Shown: piece after piece, positions 18,182 to 26,600 of the stretch
Numbering within the stretch: the stretch's first letter is position 1
How the letters are laid out: each line of letters begins with the position of its first letter
NCBI GenBank assembly: GCA_039944535.1
Contig: JBDUYP010000022.1
Span: 434,001-498,000, forward strand
DNA length: 64,000 bases
Direction: 5' to 3'
DNA from: JAMZMI01 sp039944535
Lineage (GTDB): Bacteria; Bacteroidota; Bacteroidia; Cytophagales; Cyclobacteriaceae
Made by a program: the position numbers and the translations under genes
The notes under the pieces: generated by a model
Told to the model about the DNA's origin: nothing
Databases searched by the model: none
Seen by the model: only the letters and a program-made list of their open reading frames with translations

Positions 18182-19377
18182 AATGAGAGTTTTAAACCTT
18201 TTACATTGAAAGCGATACTGACAACACCACATAGCTGCACCAATGCCAGGCAGAAGAGCACATGCGTAGAGTGCACAATATGTCCCTGAAAAACCAGCGC
18301 AAGTTCGGTAGCCACTAAAGCCACCAAAAACAACCAAAATCCGGCTTTAGCGCTCAAAGTCAATTGGATGACTTGGAGTTTCACCAATATGAAAAACAAC
18401 CAGGCAGTCACAAATCCAAGCAGCACCATATGCAAATAGGCGATGACAATATTGCGGGCAAAAGCCAGATTTGCCAAAGCCGGAAGCGCAGATAGCAGCA
18501 TTAGCACGTGTTGCAGACCAACAGCCAACATTCCCATCCAAAACAGCACACGCAGGATAGAGGAGTGCTGCAGGCTGAGTGCCTTCCTGTTTTGTATAAC
18601 GAAATACCCCACAGACGCCAACCCAACCAACTGAACAGCGGCACTCAACCCTCCCACAACATACCATATCAAGTCAGGTTCTGTCCACAGTGCCGAAAGG
18701 ATATACGCTGGAAACACGGCTACCAACTTGAGTATAAACCCAACTTTTACCGACCTGCTTTTGGTGTTCACCCCCATCTCTTCGAGTTGCCAGAGTGTCA
18801 ACCCCAGCAAAGCAAACGTGAACCAGCCATTGTACTGAAAGTGTAGATAAAAATAGATGAGCAAGTAATACAGGTCGCTTTTGCCCTGAGTGGCTGAAAT
18901 GGGACCGAGTGCAAATGGAGCCAGGTTTGACAGAACCATGAGCACCAAAGCTGACTTGACAAATAAGAAAGACATTTTATGCTCCAAAGAGCACCTTGGT
19001 GATGCCTCTTTGATGAAAATCCATGCGAAAATCATGGCTGTGATGGCATGCAGTGCGGAGAAGACAATTGACCAGAGTGCATAGCCCATAAAAGGAAATG
19101 TAACCAACATGCCCAGATTGGCCAGCTGCAACACACCAAAAATGATAAGGAACTTTTCTGATTTCAGAAAACCCGATGGCAGGTAAGCATAAACTAACAA
19201 CACATACAAAGCCATAAACACCCATCCCAAAAAAGCAAGATGCGAATGGGCATGAAGCACGTAACTGTAGTTGATCCATGAGACCGGTTGCAGAAATAAG
19301 TACCGCAAAAAACAGCCCACAATGGCTACAATGACCAGGTTAATAATGGCAATATGTATTCCTTTCGTTAAACTCAA
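18178..19377 (-). CDS. Polytopic membrane protein with HxHSH motif, distant haem-copper oxidase resemblance
   Basis: 399 residues with about 12 membrane segments. The second segment carries YVLHAHSHLAFLGW, and further conserved-looking histidines occur in SALHAITAM, YFYLHFQYNGWF, LQHVLML and YLHMVLLGF, giving one or more His per helix as in haem-copper oxidase/NO reductase large subunits. It is too short and lacks clear oxidase motifs to be called a terminal oxidase. It lies 24 bp after the copper receptor gene and overlaps the next membrane gene by 4 bp. Function unknown; a haem- or copper-binding accessory in N-oxide respiration is inference. Confidence 0.75.
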   Translation of the reverse strand: MSLTKGIHIAIINLVIVAIVGCFLRYLFLQPVSWINYSYVLHAHSHLAFLGWVFMALYVLLVYAYLPSGFLKSEKFLIIFGVLQLANLGMLVTFPFMGYALWSIVFSALHAITAMIFAWIFIKEASPRCSLEHKMSFLFVKSALVLMVLSNLAPFALGPISATQGKSDLYYLLIYFYLHFQYNGWFTFALLGLTLWQLEEMGVNTKSRSVKVGFILKLVAVFPAYILSALWTEPDLIWYVVGGLSAAVQLVGLASVGYFVIQNRKALSLQHSSILRVLFWMGMLAVGLQHVLMLLSALPALANLAFARNIVIAYLHMVLLGFVTAWLFFILVKLQVIQLTLSAKAGFWLFLVALVATELALVFQGHIVHSTHVLFCLALVQLCGVVSIAFNVKGLKLSL

Positions 19378-19401
19378 ATATGTCCTTTAATAGATAAATA
19401 T

Positions 19402-21453
19402 CTAGTTAAACCTCCAACTCAACAATAAATCAATGCTCCTACCCGGCCTCAGGATAGAACCAATATCAAAATGCTCACGGTATGACTCATTGGTCATATT
19501 ATTCACACTAAGTCCCGCTCTAACTTCACCTGATTTTAGTTCTATGGCTTTTGAAATACCCAGATTTACCAAAAAGAATGAATCGGTGGATTGTTCGTTG
19601 AATTTGTCGCTCGTTCTCTTTTGTGCCGACGACCAGACTATCTCAGGTTGAATGCTCCATCCTTTGACTTGCTGATGAATAGAATAACTAAGTTTCAATG
19701 GAGGCATCTGCGGCAATGGCTCACCATCTGCGTCTTTGCCATAAACATACTTCGCATTCAATTCACTGCTCATTGCCCGGGATAACTTATTTCTCAGAAG
19801 CAATTCACCGCCCAGCATGAGGGTGTTGCCTGTATTTCTGTACCACTTGACTCCCCTGGCTCCTATTGTCATGCTACTCAGGGTAGAATCATACACACCC
19901 ATGATATAGTTGCTGAAAAAATATGCAAAAGCTGCCGTCTCCAACTGAAAGTTCTGCCCACTGGTCGTTTGGCCTATCTCCAGGTGCAGATTTTGCTCTT
20001 TCTTCAGGTCTGGATCACCGAGGTAGTCATATCCATCCTGCTGATTGAACAGGTAAAACCCAAACTGCTCTGACGCAGTTGGAAATCGCTCACCATAGGC
20101 TACCGTTGTGGTCACATTGGTCATTTCACTCACCGCCCACAAATGCTTGATGGATGTACTTAGGAGCAATCTCCTGCGAGCCTCCATGCCAGTTTTTCCA
20201 AAAACAGATAGCTGACGCTCACCAAATTCGCTGCTGATATAAGAATAACCCAGCTCTACCCTGGCCGTGCTGCTCAGCTGATGGTCTGGCGCTATTGTAT
20301 ATTCATGTCCAAACTCTATACCTCCAATAGCGCGGTGAATATCAGGCCAGGTGAGCATAAACATAGGTAGCTGATCCGATTCATTTGGGTACATTGTCAT
20401 TTCAGCATGCCAAAAAACCTTATGGAAATCTGCTTTCATTTTCCAAGATGATTTTCGTCCGTGGTGCAGTATCCCACTCACAAAGCCACCGGTGGTTCGG
20501 GTGTTGCCGGGCATATCCATATGCATGGCTACCGAATCTCTTTGCGTATCATCCATTTCATGATTGATGAAATTATGATACAACTTGACCTCCGGATTTT
20601 TCAGTATCCACAGCCGGTCTGTCAGATAGCTGAGACCAAACATTTTGGCTTTGGCGTAAGCCACGTCCATCGGCAGTGCAGGATAACCCACATTTCGGGC
20701 ATCATCAGCTACGAAATCAAAAGCCAGCAGACTGCTGCTATTTGGCCGATAATTGAGAGATGTTGTATAATTCGTTTTTTCAAACTGACTATACCGAACA
20801 ATCTCCCCGTTTCCATCGGTGTAGTTTTCAGATTTCCGATGTACACCCGATAGTCTTATGGCCCATTTATCCAATGAATAGTTCAGATCCAGAGATTGAT
20901 CGAAACCATTGGACACAGAAGAATAGCTGGTATTGATCGTTGCTCCAAATGGGTTTGAGCTATTGAATACGGGCTTTTTCAACCCAAAATTCACACCTCC
21001 TCCAGTACCACAACCCACCATATTTCCTTCACTACCAAAAGACACATCGAGGCTTTTCAGATTTATGGGCTCTATATAGGATGAAGCAGGGTCCATCTTA
21101 TCGGTACAGGCACCATAGATCCGCATACCATCTACACTCATGACATAGCGATCTGAAGTAAGCCCGCGCAGCATGGGTTCATTGGCAAAGTTGCCTCGCC
21201 GGATCATATTGACTCCCGGCAAGCAGTGCATCAGCTGATCAGTACAGCGCATATTCATCTGCATCATAGGATTATTGAGGTGGGCAAGATGGGCAGAATC
21301 GCTGATCACGACCTGATCCAGTTCCATCTCAATACCAATGTACTCATCATTGGTCATGGAGTCCAGCCAGACTATGTAGCGCTCCTTTTCGGATTGCCCA
21401 TAGCCTAGCTGCATGCTCATCACAATAATAAAAACCGTAATTAGAGGTTTCAT
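19402..21453 (-). CDS. TonB-dependent outer-membrane copper receptor, OprC/NosA-like
   Basis: 683 residues with signal peptide (cleavage after about residue 19, GYGQ). A plug domain (QLMHCLPGVNMIRRGNFANE, MLRGLTSDRYVMSVDGMRI) is followed by a 22-strand type barrel ending in aromatic WRFN. The plug contains C116-T-D-K-M120 followed by DPASSYIEP, matching the CxxxM-DP region that binds copper in OprC. Many Met and His residues occur in predicted loops (MHMDMPG, MTMYPNESDQLPMFML). NosA, its relative, supplies copper to nitrous-oxide reductase, so a place in this operon is coherent. No N-terminal carboxypeptidase-like domain is evident. Confidence 0.85.
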   Translation of the reverse strand: MKPLITVFIIVMSMQLGYGQSEKERYIVWLDSMTNDEYIGIEMELDQVVISDSAHLAHLNNPMMQMNMRCTDQLMHCLPGVNMIRRGNFANEPMLRGLTSDRYVMSVDGMRIYGACTDKMDPASSYIEPINLKSLDVSFGSEGNMVGCGTGGGVNFGLKKPVFNSSNPFGATINTSYSSVSNGFDQSLDLNYSLDKWAIRLSGVHRKSENYTDGNGEIVRYSQFEKTNYTTSLNYRPNSSSLLAFDFVADDARNVGYPALPMDVAYAKAKMFGLSYLTDRLWILKNPEVKLYHNFINHEMDDTQRDSVAMHMDMPGNTRTTGGFVSGILHHGRKSSWKMKADFHKVFWHAEMTMYPNESDQLPMFMLTWPDIHRAIGGIEFGHEYTIAPDHQLSSTARVELGYSYISSEFGERQLSVFGKTGMEARRRLLLSTSIKHLWAVSEMTNVTTTVAYGERFPTASEQFGFYLFNQQDGYDYLGDPDLKKEQNLHLEIGQTTSGQNFQLETAAFAYFFSNYIMGVYDSTLSSMTIGARGVKWYRNTGNTLMLGGELLLRNKLSRAMSSELNAKYVYGKDADGEPLPQMPPLKLSYSIHQQVKGWSIQPEIVWSSAQKRTSDKFNEQSTDSFFLVNLGISKAIELKSGEVRAGLSVNNMTNESYREHFDIGSILRPGRSIDLLLSWRFN

Positions 21454-21468
21454 TGTTTTTGTGAGTTT

Positions 21469-22245
21469 CTACTGAAAATACAAATCAAAATACGGCAAAC
21501 CACAGACCTGACCGTCCTCCTTCATGGTCAGGCGAAGTTGCCAATCTCCGGTCATGGTGAAGTTGACCGTGCCTTTATAGTGTCCGTTATCGGTATGCAC
21601 TGGTGCCAGATTATTGGGAGAACCATGATCCATGCTCACCATCCACGGTTCCAATTCAAATTCCAGATTATCAACTGCCGGCCACTCCATCATTGTTTGT
21701 TTTTTAAAAACGGCTATTTCCAGATCGTTCTGACCTACCTGAGGGCCTTGAGGGTCTATGTAAGCAACGAAATATTTAGTGGACTCATCCATAGCGCTGG
21801 TAAATGAAACCAACCTGCTAAGTTCCGGACTACTCACCTCTACAGGAACAGAGATTTCAGTATCATTAATCGTAAAATCCAGAGACCAGCTACCCATTTC
21901 ACCTGAAGGCATCACAAAGACAGCATTAAATTGGTACTCACCATCAGATAATGTATTGCCGGACACCTCTAGCGGGCAAGAATGCACCATGCTCGTCATA
22001 TCCATCAGTGGCAATACTGCTATGTCACCGCCAATGAGATTTCCGTTTTCGTCTTCAACCTTTGCGGTTATAGAATTGTAACCCACAAAGAGGCTTTGAG
22101 TGGCCAGAATTGTCACTTTCAGGCCATTTGCTGTTACTGAAGTGATCTCCACGAGATCACTTTCAAATTCTGGTTGCGGCTCATCCGAATCACATGAATA
22201 GAGTAAGACCAGTAGTACCAGTGAAAGTATTTTTAAAGTATTCAT
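21469..22245 (-). CDS. Lipoprotein with YtkA-like domains, probable periplasmic copper handling
   Basis: Start set at MNTLKILSLV (258 residues), because the seven extra upstream residues spoil the signal peptide. Lipobox LLYSC puts the lipidated Cys near residue 18. Two similar beta-sandwich segments follow; the C-terminal one (LEPWMVSMDHGSP, then HYKGTVNFTMTGDWQLRL) fits the YtkA-like family, and the first half (DMTSMVHSCPLE, FVMPSGEMGSWSLDF) looks like a divergent duplicate. Met, His and Cys clusters suggest metal binding. It lies 15 bp upstream of the OprC-like receptor gene. Copper binding is inference. Confidence 0.75.
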   Translation of the reverse strand: MNTLKILSLVLLVLLYSCDSDEPQPEFESDLVEITSVTANGLKVTILATQSLFVGYNSITAKVEDENGNLIGGDIAVLPLMDMTSMVHSCPLEVSGNTLSDGEYQFNAVFVMPSGEMGSWSLDFTINDTEISVPVEVSSPELSRLVSFTSAMDESTKYFVAYIDPQGPQVGQNDLEIAVFKKQTMMEWPAVDNLEFELEPWMVSMDHGSPNNLAPVHTDNGHYKGTVNFTMTGDWQLRLTMKEDGQVCGLPYFDLYFQ

Positions 22246-22335
22246 TTTCAAATTTGATATAGGCACGCCGATTCCAAATCGGTTGTTTATTCGGGTACCT
22301 GATTAAAAAAACTAGAAACAATATGAAATTGAATA

Positions 22336-22698
22336 CTAAGCGGGTGGCTTGAACACCTCCACCTGAGCTGAATAAGCATAGCGATCATAATAGATGGTAT
22401 TTCCATTATCTGTGTGATCGTCTTTAGGTTTAAAAGAAAAGAAAAAGCAGAAAAGAGTGAACTCAAAACTGATAGATGGGATCAAATACGTTGGTTTGCT
22501 TTCAGAATTTTGTCGCTGTTCTTGCAGTTTCTGAGCAAGGATACACTTACCATCACAGTGCAACTCAGGCAAATCCTTGTTTGTACATAGTTCTTTGTAG
22601 GTATCCGTATTGATATAATAGTCGATCAGGTATCCGGAACGCCATTGAAGCTGGACAACAAGCGCAATCATCATAAATATGGAAACCGTGTTTTTCAT
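22336..22698 (-). CDS. Small exported/membrane protein with CxnCDGKC motif
   Basis: 120 residues. An N-terminal hydrophobic segment (about 5-20) precedes the sequence IDYYINTDTYKELCTNKDLP and then LHCDGKCILAQKL, a Cys-containing pattern I associate with small unnamed Bacteroidota proteins near copper and cytochrome genes. A second hydrophobic stretch (FTLFCFFFSF) occurs at about residues 78-90. It sits between nosY (22 bp) and the YtkA-like lipoprotein (90 bp). Function unknown; metal binding through the three Cys is plausible. Confidence 0.7.
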   Translation of the reverse strand: MKNTVSIFMMIALVVQLQWRSGYLIDYYINTDTYKELCTNKDLPELHCDGKCILAQKLQEQRQNSESKPTYLIPSISFEFTLFCFFFSFKPKDDHTDNGNTIYYDRYAYSAQVEVFKPPA

Positions 22699-22720
22699 CT
22701 CCTATCGCCTTGACACTTTA

Positions 22721-23503
22721 TTAAAAGTCATTTGTGGAAGATTTACGAATGAGCAAACCACATGGCACCACTGTCCAGAGCACCATCAGTCCAATGGAAA
22801 CCACAAGCCCCGTACTGGTACCGAAAAACCTCTGAAACAGCGCTCCTGTATATCCCAGGAGTGCCGATATATCCAACTTCAGCAAAATCAAAATGCGCGA
22901 AAGATCAATTGGGTTCAGAAAACTGGCAACCAGAGCGAAATTATCCAGCGGATAGTCCGCGAAAACCATCATCGAAAGAAGTAACAGTCCATCATAGATC
23001 ACAGCAAAAAACAACCACATCAGAATGGCATAGCCAAAGCCTTTGATTTTGTTGGTGTTATAAAGTGCGATGCAAATGGCAAGCCCCACGAATATGAAAG
23101 TGAGGAAGGATCCACTAATAATAAGCAAAACGAAATTGGCGATTTCGCTGGAGCGAAATAAGCCATAGGAAAGAAACGGAACTCCTAAACCGATCACTAA
23201 ACTTAGGGCCAAAGAAATGCTGACACCCAAATACTGCCCCATAAAAATCACCGAACGTTTCACGGGCTGTGCCATTAGCAGTTCGGTAAATTCCCGGGAG
23301 TTGTAAAAATACATCACGCCGAAAATGGTGCCGATCATCGGCGTAAGCACCACAACCACATTCATCAGCGTAATGATCCCTTTGGATAAATTAGTATTCA
23401 AAAACAACAGCACAAATCCAAGCAACAGGTAAAACGCCAGATAAATAAAGCTCCACCTGCTCCTCATCAAATCCGAAAAACTATATTTAAATATCTTGAT
23501 CAT
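22721..23503 (-). CDS. nosY: Nos ABC transporter permease NosY
   Basis: 260-residue permease with six predicted membrane segments; ABC-2 type (LLMAQPVKRSVIFMGQYLG is the usual cytoplasmic loop). With NosF and NosD it forms the complex needed to mature the CuZ centre of nitrous-oxide reductase. Its start overlaps the nosF stop by 4 bp. Confidence 0.9.
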   Translation of the reverse strand: MIKIFKYSFSDLMRSRWSFIYLAFYLLLGFVLLFLNTNLSKGIITLMNVVVVLTPMIGTIFGVMYFYNSREFTELLMAQPVKRSVIFMGQYLGVSISLALSLVIGLGVPFLSYGLFRSSEIANFVLLIISGSFLTFIFVGLAICIALYNTNKIKGFGYAILMWLFFAVIYDGLLLLSMMVFADYPLDNFALVASFLNPIDLSRILILLKLDISALLGYTGALFQRFFGTSTGLVVSIGLMVLWTVVPCGLLIRKSSTNDF

Positions 23504-24198
23504 GGCTCTAGTATTGCCGCTATTGCGTGTTCTAAGTCCGCTGTTTTTGTTTTTGATTTAAGCTCCGCAATCGTTCCTTTGAAACAAATATTCCCTTCAA
23601 GCAAAAATACCACTTCATCCGCCAATTCCTCCACCAGACTCATTATATGGGAGGTGATTAAAATCATTTTTCCGCGCGCCTTTTCTCTGCTTATCAAATC
23701 CTTTAGCTTGATCAAAGACACAGGGTCAAGACCTGCAGTAGGTTCATCCAGCACAATCACCGGTGTGTCAAACATGAAAGTCAGTACGATGTTGACCTTT
23801 TGTCTGGTACCTCCGGATAAGTTTCCTAGTTTTTTGTCAAGGAATTTCTCAAGGCCAAACAGTTCAACCAGGGGTTCTGAATCTGCTTTTTCGCCTCTGA
23901 CATCTCCTATCATTGCGATGATTTCCTGCACAGATAAATTATCAGGAAAACGGGCTATTTGCGGCAGGTAGCCTATGTGCTTTCTGTAGCTGTGAGAACG
24001 GGATATATCCTCATTCTGATACAAAATAGCACCTCCATCGGGCAGCACCATACCCAGCAAGATTTTAAGAAAAGTAGTCTTTCCTGATCCGTTTGGTCCT
24101 AATATGGCGAAAATTCCGCCTTGTTCGATATCGAAACTAATACCGTCAAGCACTGTCAGTTTAGCAAAGGATTTGGAAAGCTCTTTAACCTGTATCAT
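23500..24198 (-). CDS. nosF: Nos ABC transporter ATP-binding protein NosF
   Basis: 232-residue ABC ATPase. Walker A GPNGSGKTTFLK is at about residues 35-46, the Q-loop lies near GYLPQIARFPDNLS, the signature NLSGGTRQK at about 126-134 and Walker B VIVLDEPTAGLDP at about 148-160. It energises the NosDFY complex for CuZ assembly. It overlaps nosD and nosY by 4 bp each. Confidence 0.95.
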   Translation of the reverse strand: MIQVKELSKSFAKLTVLDGISFDIEQGGIFAILGPNGSGKTTFLKILLGMVLPDGGAILYQNEDISRSHSYRKHIGYLPQIARFPDNLSVQEIIAMIGDVRGEKADSEPLVELFGLEKFLDKKLGNLSGGTRQKVNIVLTFMFDTPVIVLDEPTAGLDPVSLIKLKDLISREKARGKMILITSHIMSLVEELADEVVFLLEGNICFKGTIAELKSKTKTADLEHAIAAILEP

Positions 24199-25433
24199 CG
24201 GAATGGGTTCATTGAGGGTGAGTGATCTACCAGTGCATCTGGAGTAAAAACAGGGGAGACTTTTTCAGAAAAATTGATAATCTCCACGAAAAGACTCCTC
24301 ATCAGCACAATAGTCTCTGGTGTTTTATTGGCAATATAAGAGAACAGTTTGACCGGCCTGTACGGCACATCCCCAATACCGTCTTTATCCAGATCATATC
24401 CGAGATAATCACTCCAGTAGTTGCCATTGAAGGTGTTGTCGTTCAACATCGAGTTGTAGGATATCCCGAAAGAATTACTGATAAAGTCATTAGACGTAAA
24501 GCTGTTGGTATAGCAACCACCAGATACCTTGATTGCCCAGCCATTTTGCTTAAAAGTATTATTGACATAATTCACGCGCGTAGAACCATCCACATAAACG
24601 GCAATGGTGTTTCGCTCAAAGCTGTTGTTCACCACTTCCCCGTCATATATTTCTTTCAGCAGCAATCCGTAAGAGGCAGTGCCCCAGTTCTGCACAAACC
24701 TGTTTTCCTCCATCTTAATCCATTTTGAAAACATGACCGCCACTCCTGCCCCGTTTCTCTCAAAAGTATTACCTCGGTATGCATCATGGTTGGAAAACAT
24801 AAAGTGCAGTCCATACCGCACATTGCGGTGGCTGTGGTTATCACTTATCACACTGCTATCCACAAATTCCAGATATATGCCGTCCCTCATGCCGGTGACC
24901 TCATTTCCGGATATCGCCACACTATCACAATCCCATAGATGCACGCCATTTCCAGACTGATCTTCTCTGATGGCAGTTCCCAACACCTTGTTATCTCGTA
25001 TTCGCCCATTTCTTGATTTCTCCACCAGGATTCCAAAAAACGACTCCCTGATCACATTGTTCGATAGAACAAAACCTGATGACCTATGAACGTAAATAGC
25101 AGCATAGTCTTTGGTGTAGCTCCGTCCAGATCTTACCAATTCAAAACCGGAAACGGTAACACTATCGCTCAGTACTTTGAGAATATATTCTTTTGTCCCT
25201 CCATCCAAAACCGCTCCTCTCTCGCCGAGCAGGGTCAATGGTTTTGTGATTTCCACGCCCTCGCTAGAGTATTTTCCTGGTTTAAAAATCAAGGTATCAC
25301 CAGAAAGGGCATTCTCCACAGCAGATGCCACAGTGGACACCTCACATTGATTACATACGGTATGTGTATTGCCTATGACCGTAAACCAAAAACAGAGATA
25401 AATGATCGATATGGTGAGTCGAGCTAACATCAA
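24195..25433 (-). CDS. nosD: Periplasmic copper-site maturation protein NosD
   Basis: 412 residues with a signal peptide (about residues 1-22) and a right-handed parallel beta-helix built from repeated NxI/F-xxN coils (for example NRIRDNKV- and NVIRESFFG-like turns). The Nos-specific tail NYWSDYLGYDLDKDGIGD followed by PYRP is present at about residues 335-360. NosD works with NosFY to supply sulfur/copper for the CuZ cluster. nosL is 4 bp upstream and nosF overlaps. Confidence 0.93.
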   Translation of the reverse strand: MMLARLTISIIYLCFWFTVIGNTHTVCNQCEVSTVASAVENALSGDTLIFKPGKYSSEGVEITKPLTLLGERGAVLDGGTKEYILKVLSDSVTVSGFELVRSGRSYTKDYAAIYVHRSSGFVLSNNVIRESFFGILVEKSRNGRIRDNKVLGTAIREDQSGNGVHLWDCDSVAISGNEVTGMRDGIYLEFVDSSVISDNHSHRNVRYGLHFMFSNHDAYRGNTFERNGAGVAVMFSKWIKMEENRFVQNWGTASYGLLLKEIYDGEVVNNSFERNTIAVYVDGSTRVNYVNNTFKQNGWAIKVSGGCYTNSFTSNDFISNSFGISYNSMLNDNTFNGNYWSDYLGYDLDKDGIGDVPYRPVKLFSYIANKTPETIVLMRSLFVEIINFSEKVSPVFTPDALVDHSPSMNPFR

Positions 25434-25437
25434 TTAA

Positions 25438-25899
25438 TCAATACTTATGATCGTGCTTTTTACCCAATGTTAGTAATAGCTGATTCCAGCTTAGTTTTTC
25501 GCCTCCAGATGTTCTATGCACACCATTTCTTTTTATCTCACTGGAAAAAGCAGACAAGTAAGCCCCCATAGGACTGGGTATTTCTTCACTGATCAGATAG
25601 TTTGCTGTGAGTGCATCGGTCAGTTCCCCGGGATTTGCATAATCAGCTACCAGATGCGTTTGTACTGGTGGCCTTTTCCATTTATTCAGGTCATTGATCA
25701 TGCATTCTATGGCATCATACTTATAATTTCGGCCTTTTTCTGTTACCAGTTGGGCTGCATGCTGTGTATCTACAATCGTCATCCTGCAAAAATCACAAGC
25801 ATCTTGTCCAAAGTTTATGGGTTTGGGGCCATTGCTACAAGCAGCAGCATAAAGCATTACAAAAACACCCAGAAGAAACATTACAGCTATATTTTTCAT
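25438..25899 (-). CDS. nosL: Copper chaperone lipoprotein NosL
   Basis: 153 residues. Lipobox YAAAC places the lipidated Cys at 21. The family motif C35-D-F-C38-R-M40 is intact, followed by a YDAIECMINDL segment typical of NosL. It delivers Cu(I) to the nitrous-oxide reductase maturation machinery. It is 8 bp after the upstream membrane gene and 4 bp before nosD. The C terminus is His-rich (KKHDHKY). Confidence 0.93.
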   Translation of the reverse strand: MKNIAVMFLLGVFVMLYAAACSNGPKPINFGQDACDFCRMTIVDTQHAAQLVTEKGRNYKYDAIECMINDLNKWKRPPVQTHLVADYANPGELTDALTANYLISEEIPSPMGAYLSAFSSEIKRNGVHRTSGGEKLSWNQLLLTLGKKHDHKY

Positions 25900-25907
25900 G
25901 GCTTTTT

Positions 25908-26522
25908 TTATTTGGTTGTTACTTGAGATTTTCTACCTAAAAAGTAGGCAACTAATGTCAGCAGCATGCCAACCCCCATCAAGATACCGCCAGTTCTTGG
26001 ATATGAAAAAGCATCAAAATTGAGAAGCTTCTTATGACCGATTAGTGGCGGATTATACTGCATAGGAGTTCCATCAGGGTTGACCAGTTTTAGGATTGCA
26101 TTTGGATCCAGATCGCTACCATAAGACACCAGCCATAGGTTAAAATCATATATACCCAGTGCCCCCAGTATGCTCATCAGCACAAACCACACAATAAACC
26201 AGATTGGGGATATTTTTTGGAACATACCAAGAATACCGATGACTATCCCTATCAAAGCCATAGCAGCCACTACCTTAGGAAACACCGAAAACTCCCACAT
26301 ATCTTCTGGTTTTGGCAGTGTTTTCATGCCTATGTAGTGGTTGAGCCCGTCGATATTCTGTATGTCAAATTCGCTTTCGCCCCTGAGTCCATTCACATGG
26401 ATGTCTATGCCGAGCGGCTCAGGATATTGCGGCGCTCCCAGCCGGATATTCCACATTGGAAAGAAAAATAATCCTACCAGCATGGCACTTCCGAGAATCA
26501 TTAATATTCCGGCGTTTTTCAT
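25908..26522 (-). CDS. Membrane protein of clade II nos operons (unnamed)
   Basis: 204 residues with four predicted membrane segments (about residues 5-23, 84-103, 108-128 and 178-196) and a periplasmic region containing IDIHVNGLRGESEFDIQN and a Pro-rich loop (NPDGTPMQYNPPLIGHKK). I recognise the position, between nosZ and nosL, as one where Bacteroidota clade II clusters carry an unnamed membrane protein. Function unknown; a part in electron transfer or NosZ maturation is inferred from synteny only. Confidence 0.8.
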   Translation of the reverse strand: MKNAGILMILGSAMLVGLFFFPMWNIRLGAPQYPEPLGIDIHVNGLRGESEFDIQNIDGLNHYIGMKTLPKPEDMWEFSVFPKVVAAMALIGIVIGILGMFQKISPIWFIVWFVLMSILGALGIYDFNLWLVSYGSDLDPNAILKLVNPDGTPMQYNPPLIGHKKLLNFDAFSYPRTGGILMGVGMLLTLVAYFLGRKSQVTTK

Positions 26523-26600
26523 CTTATTGGTATTTAGGATATTGTATTTGATTAAAAGAGAATTGAGGCAGGCAGCATCACCCGCCCCAACTACATTATA

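Noticed and set aside
18182..18337. Longer frame for the NnrS-like gene
   Set aside because: It lies inside the upstream gene in another frame; the ATG at 18181 gives the usual 4-bp overlap and a proper membrane protein start.
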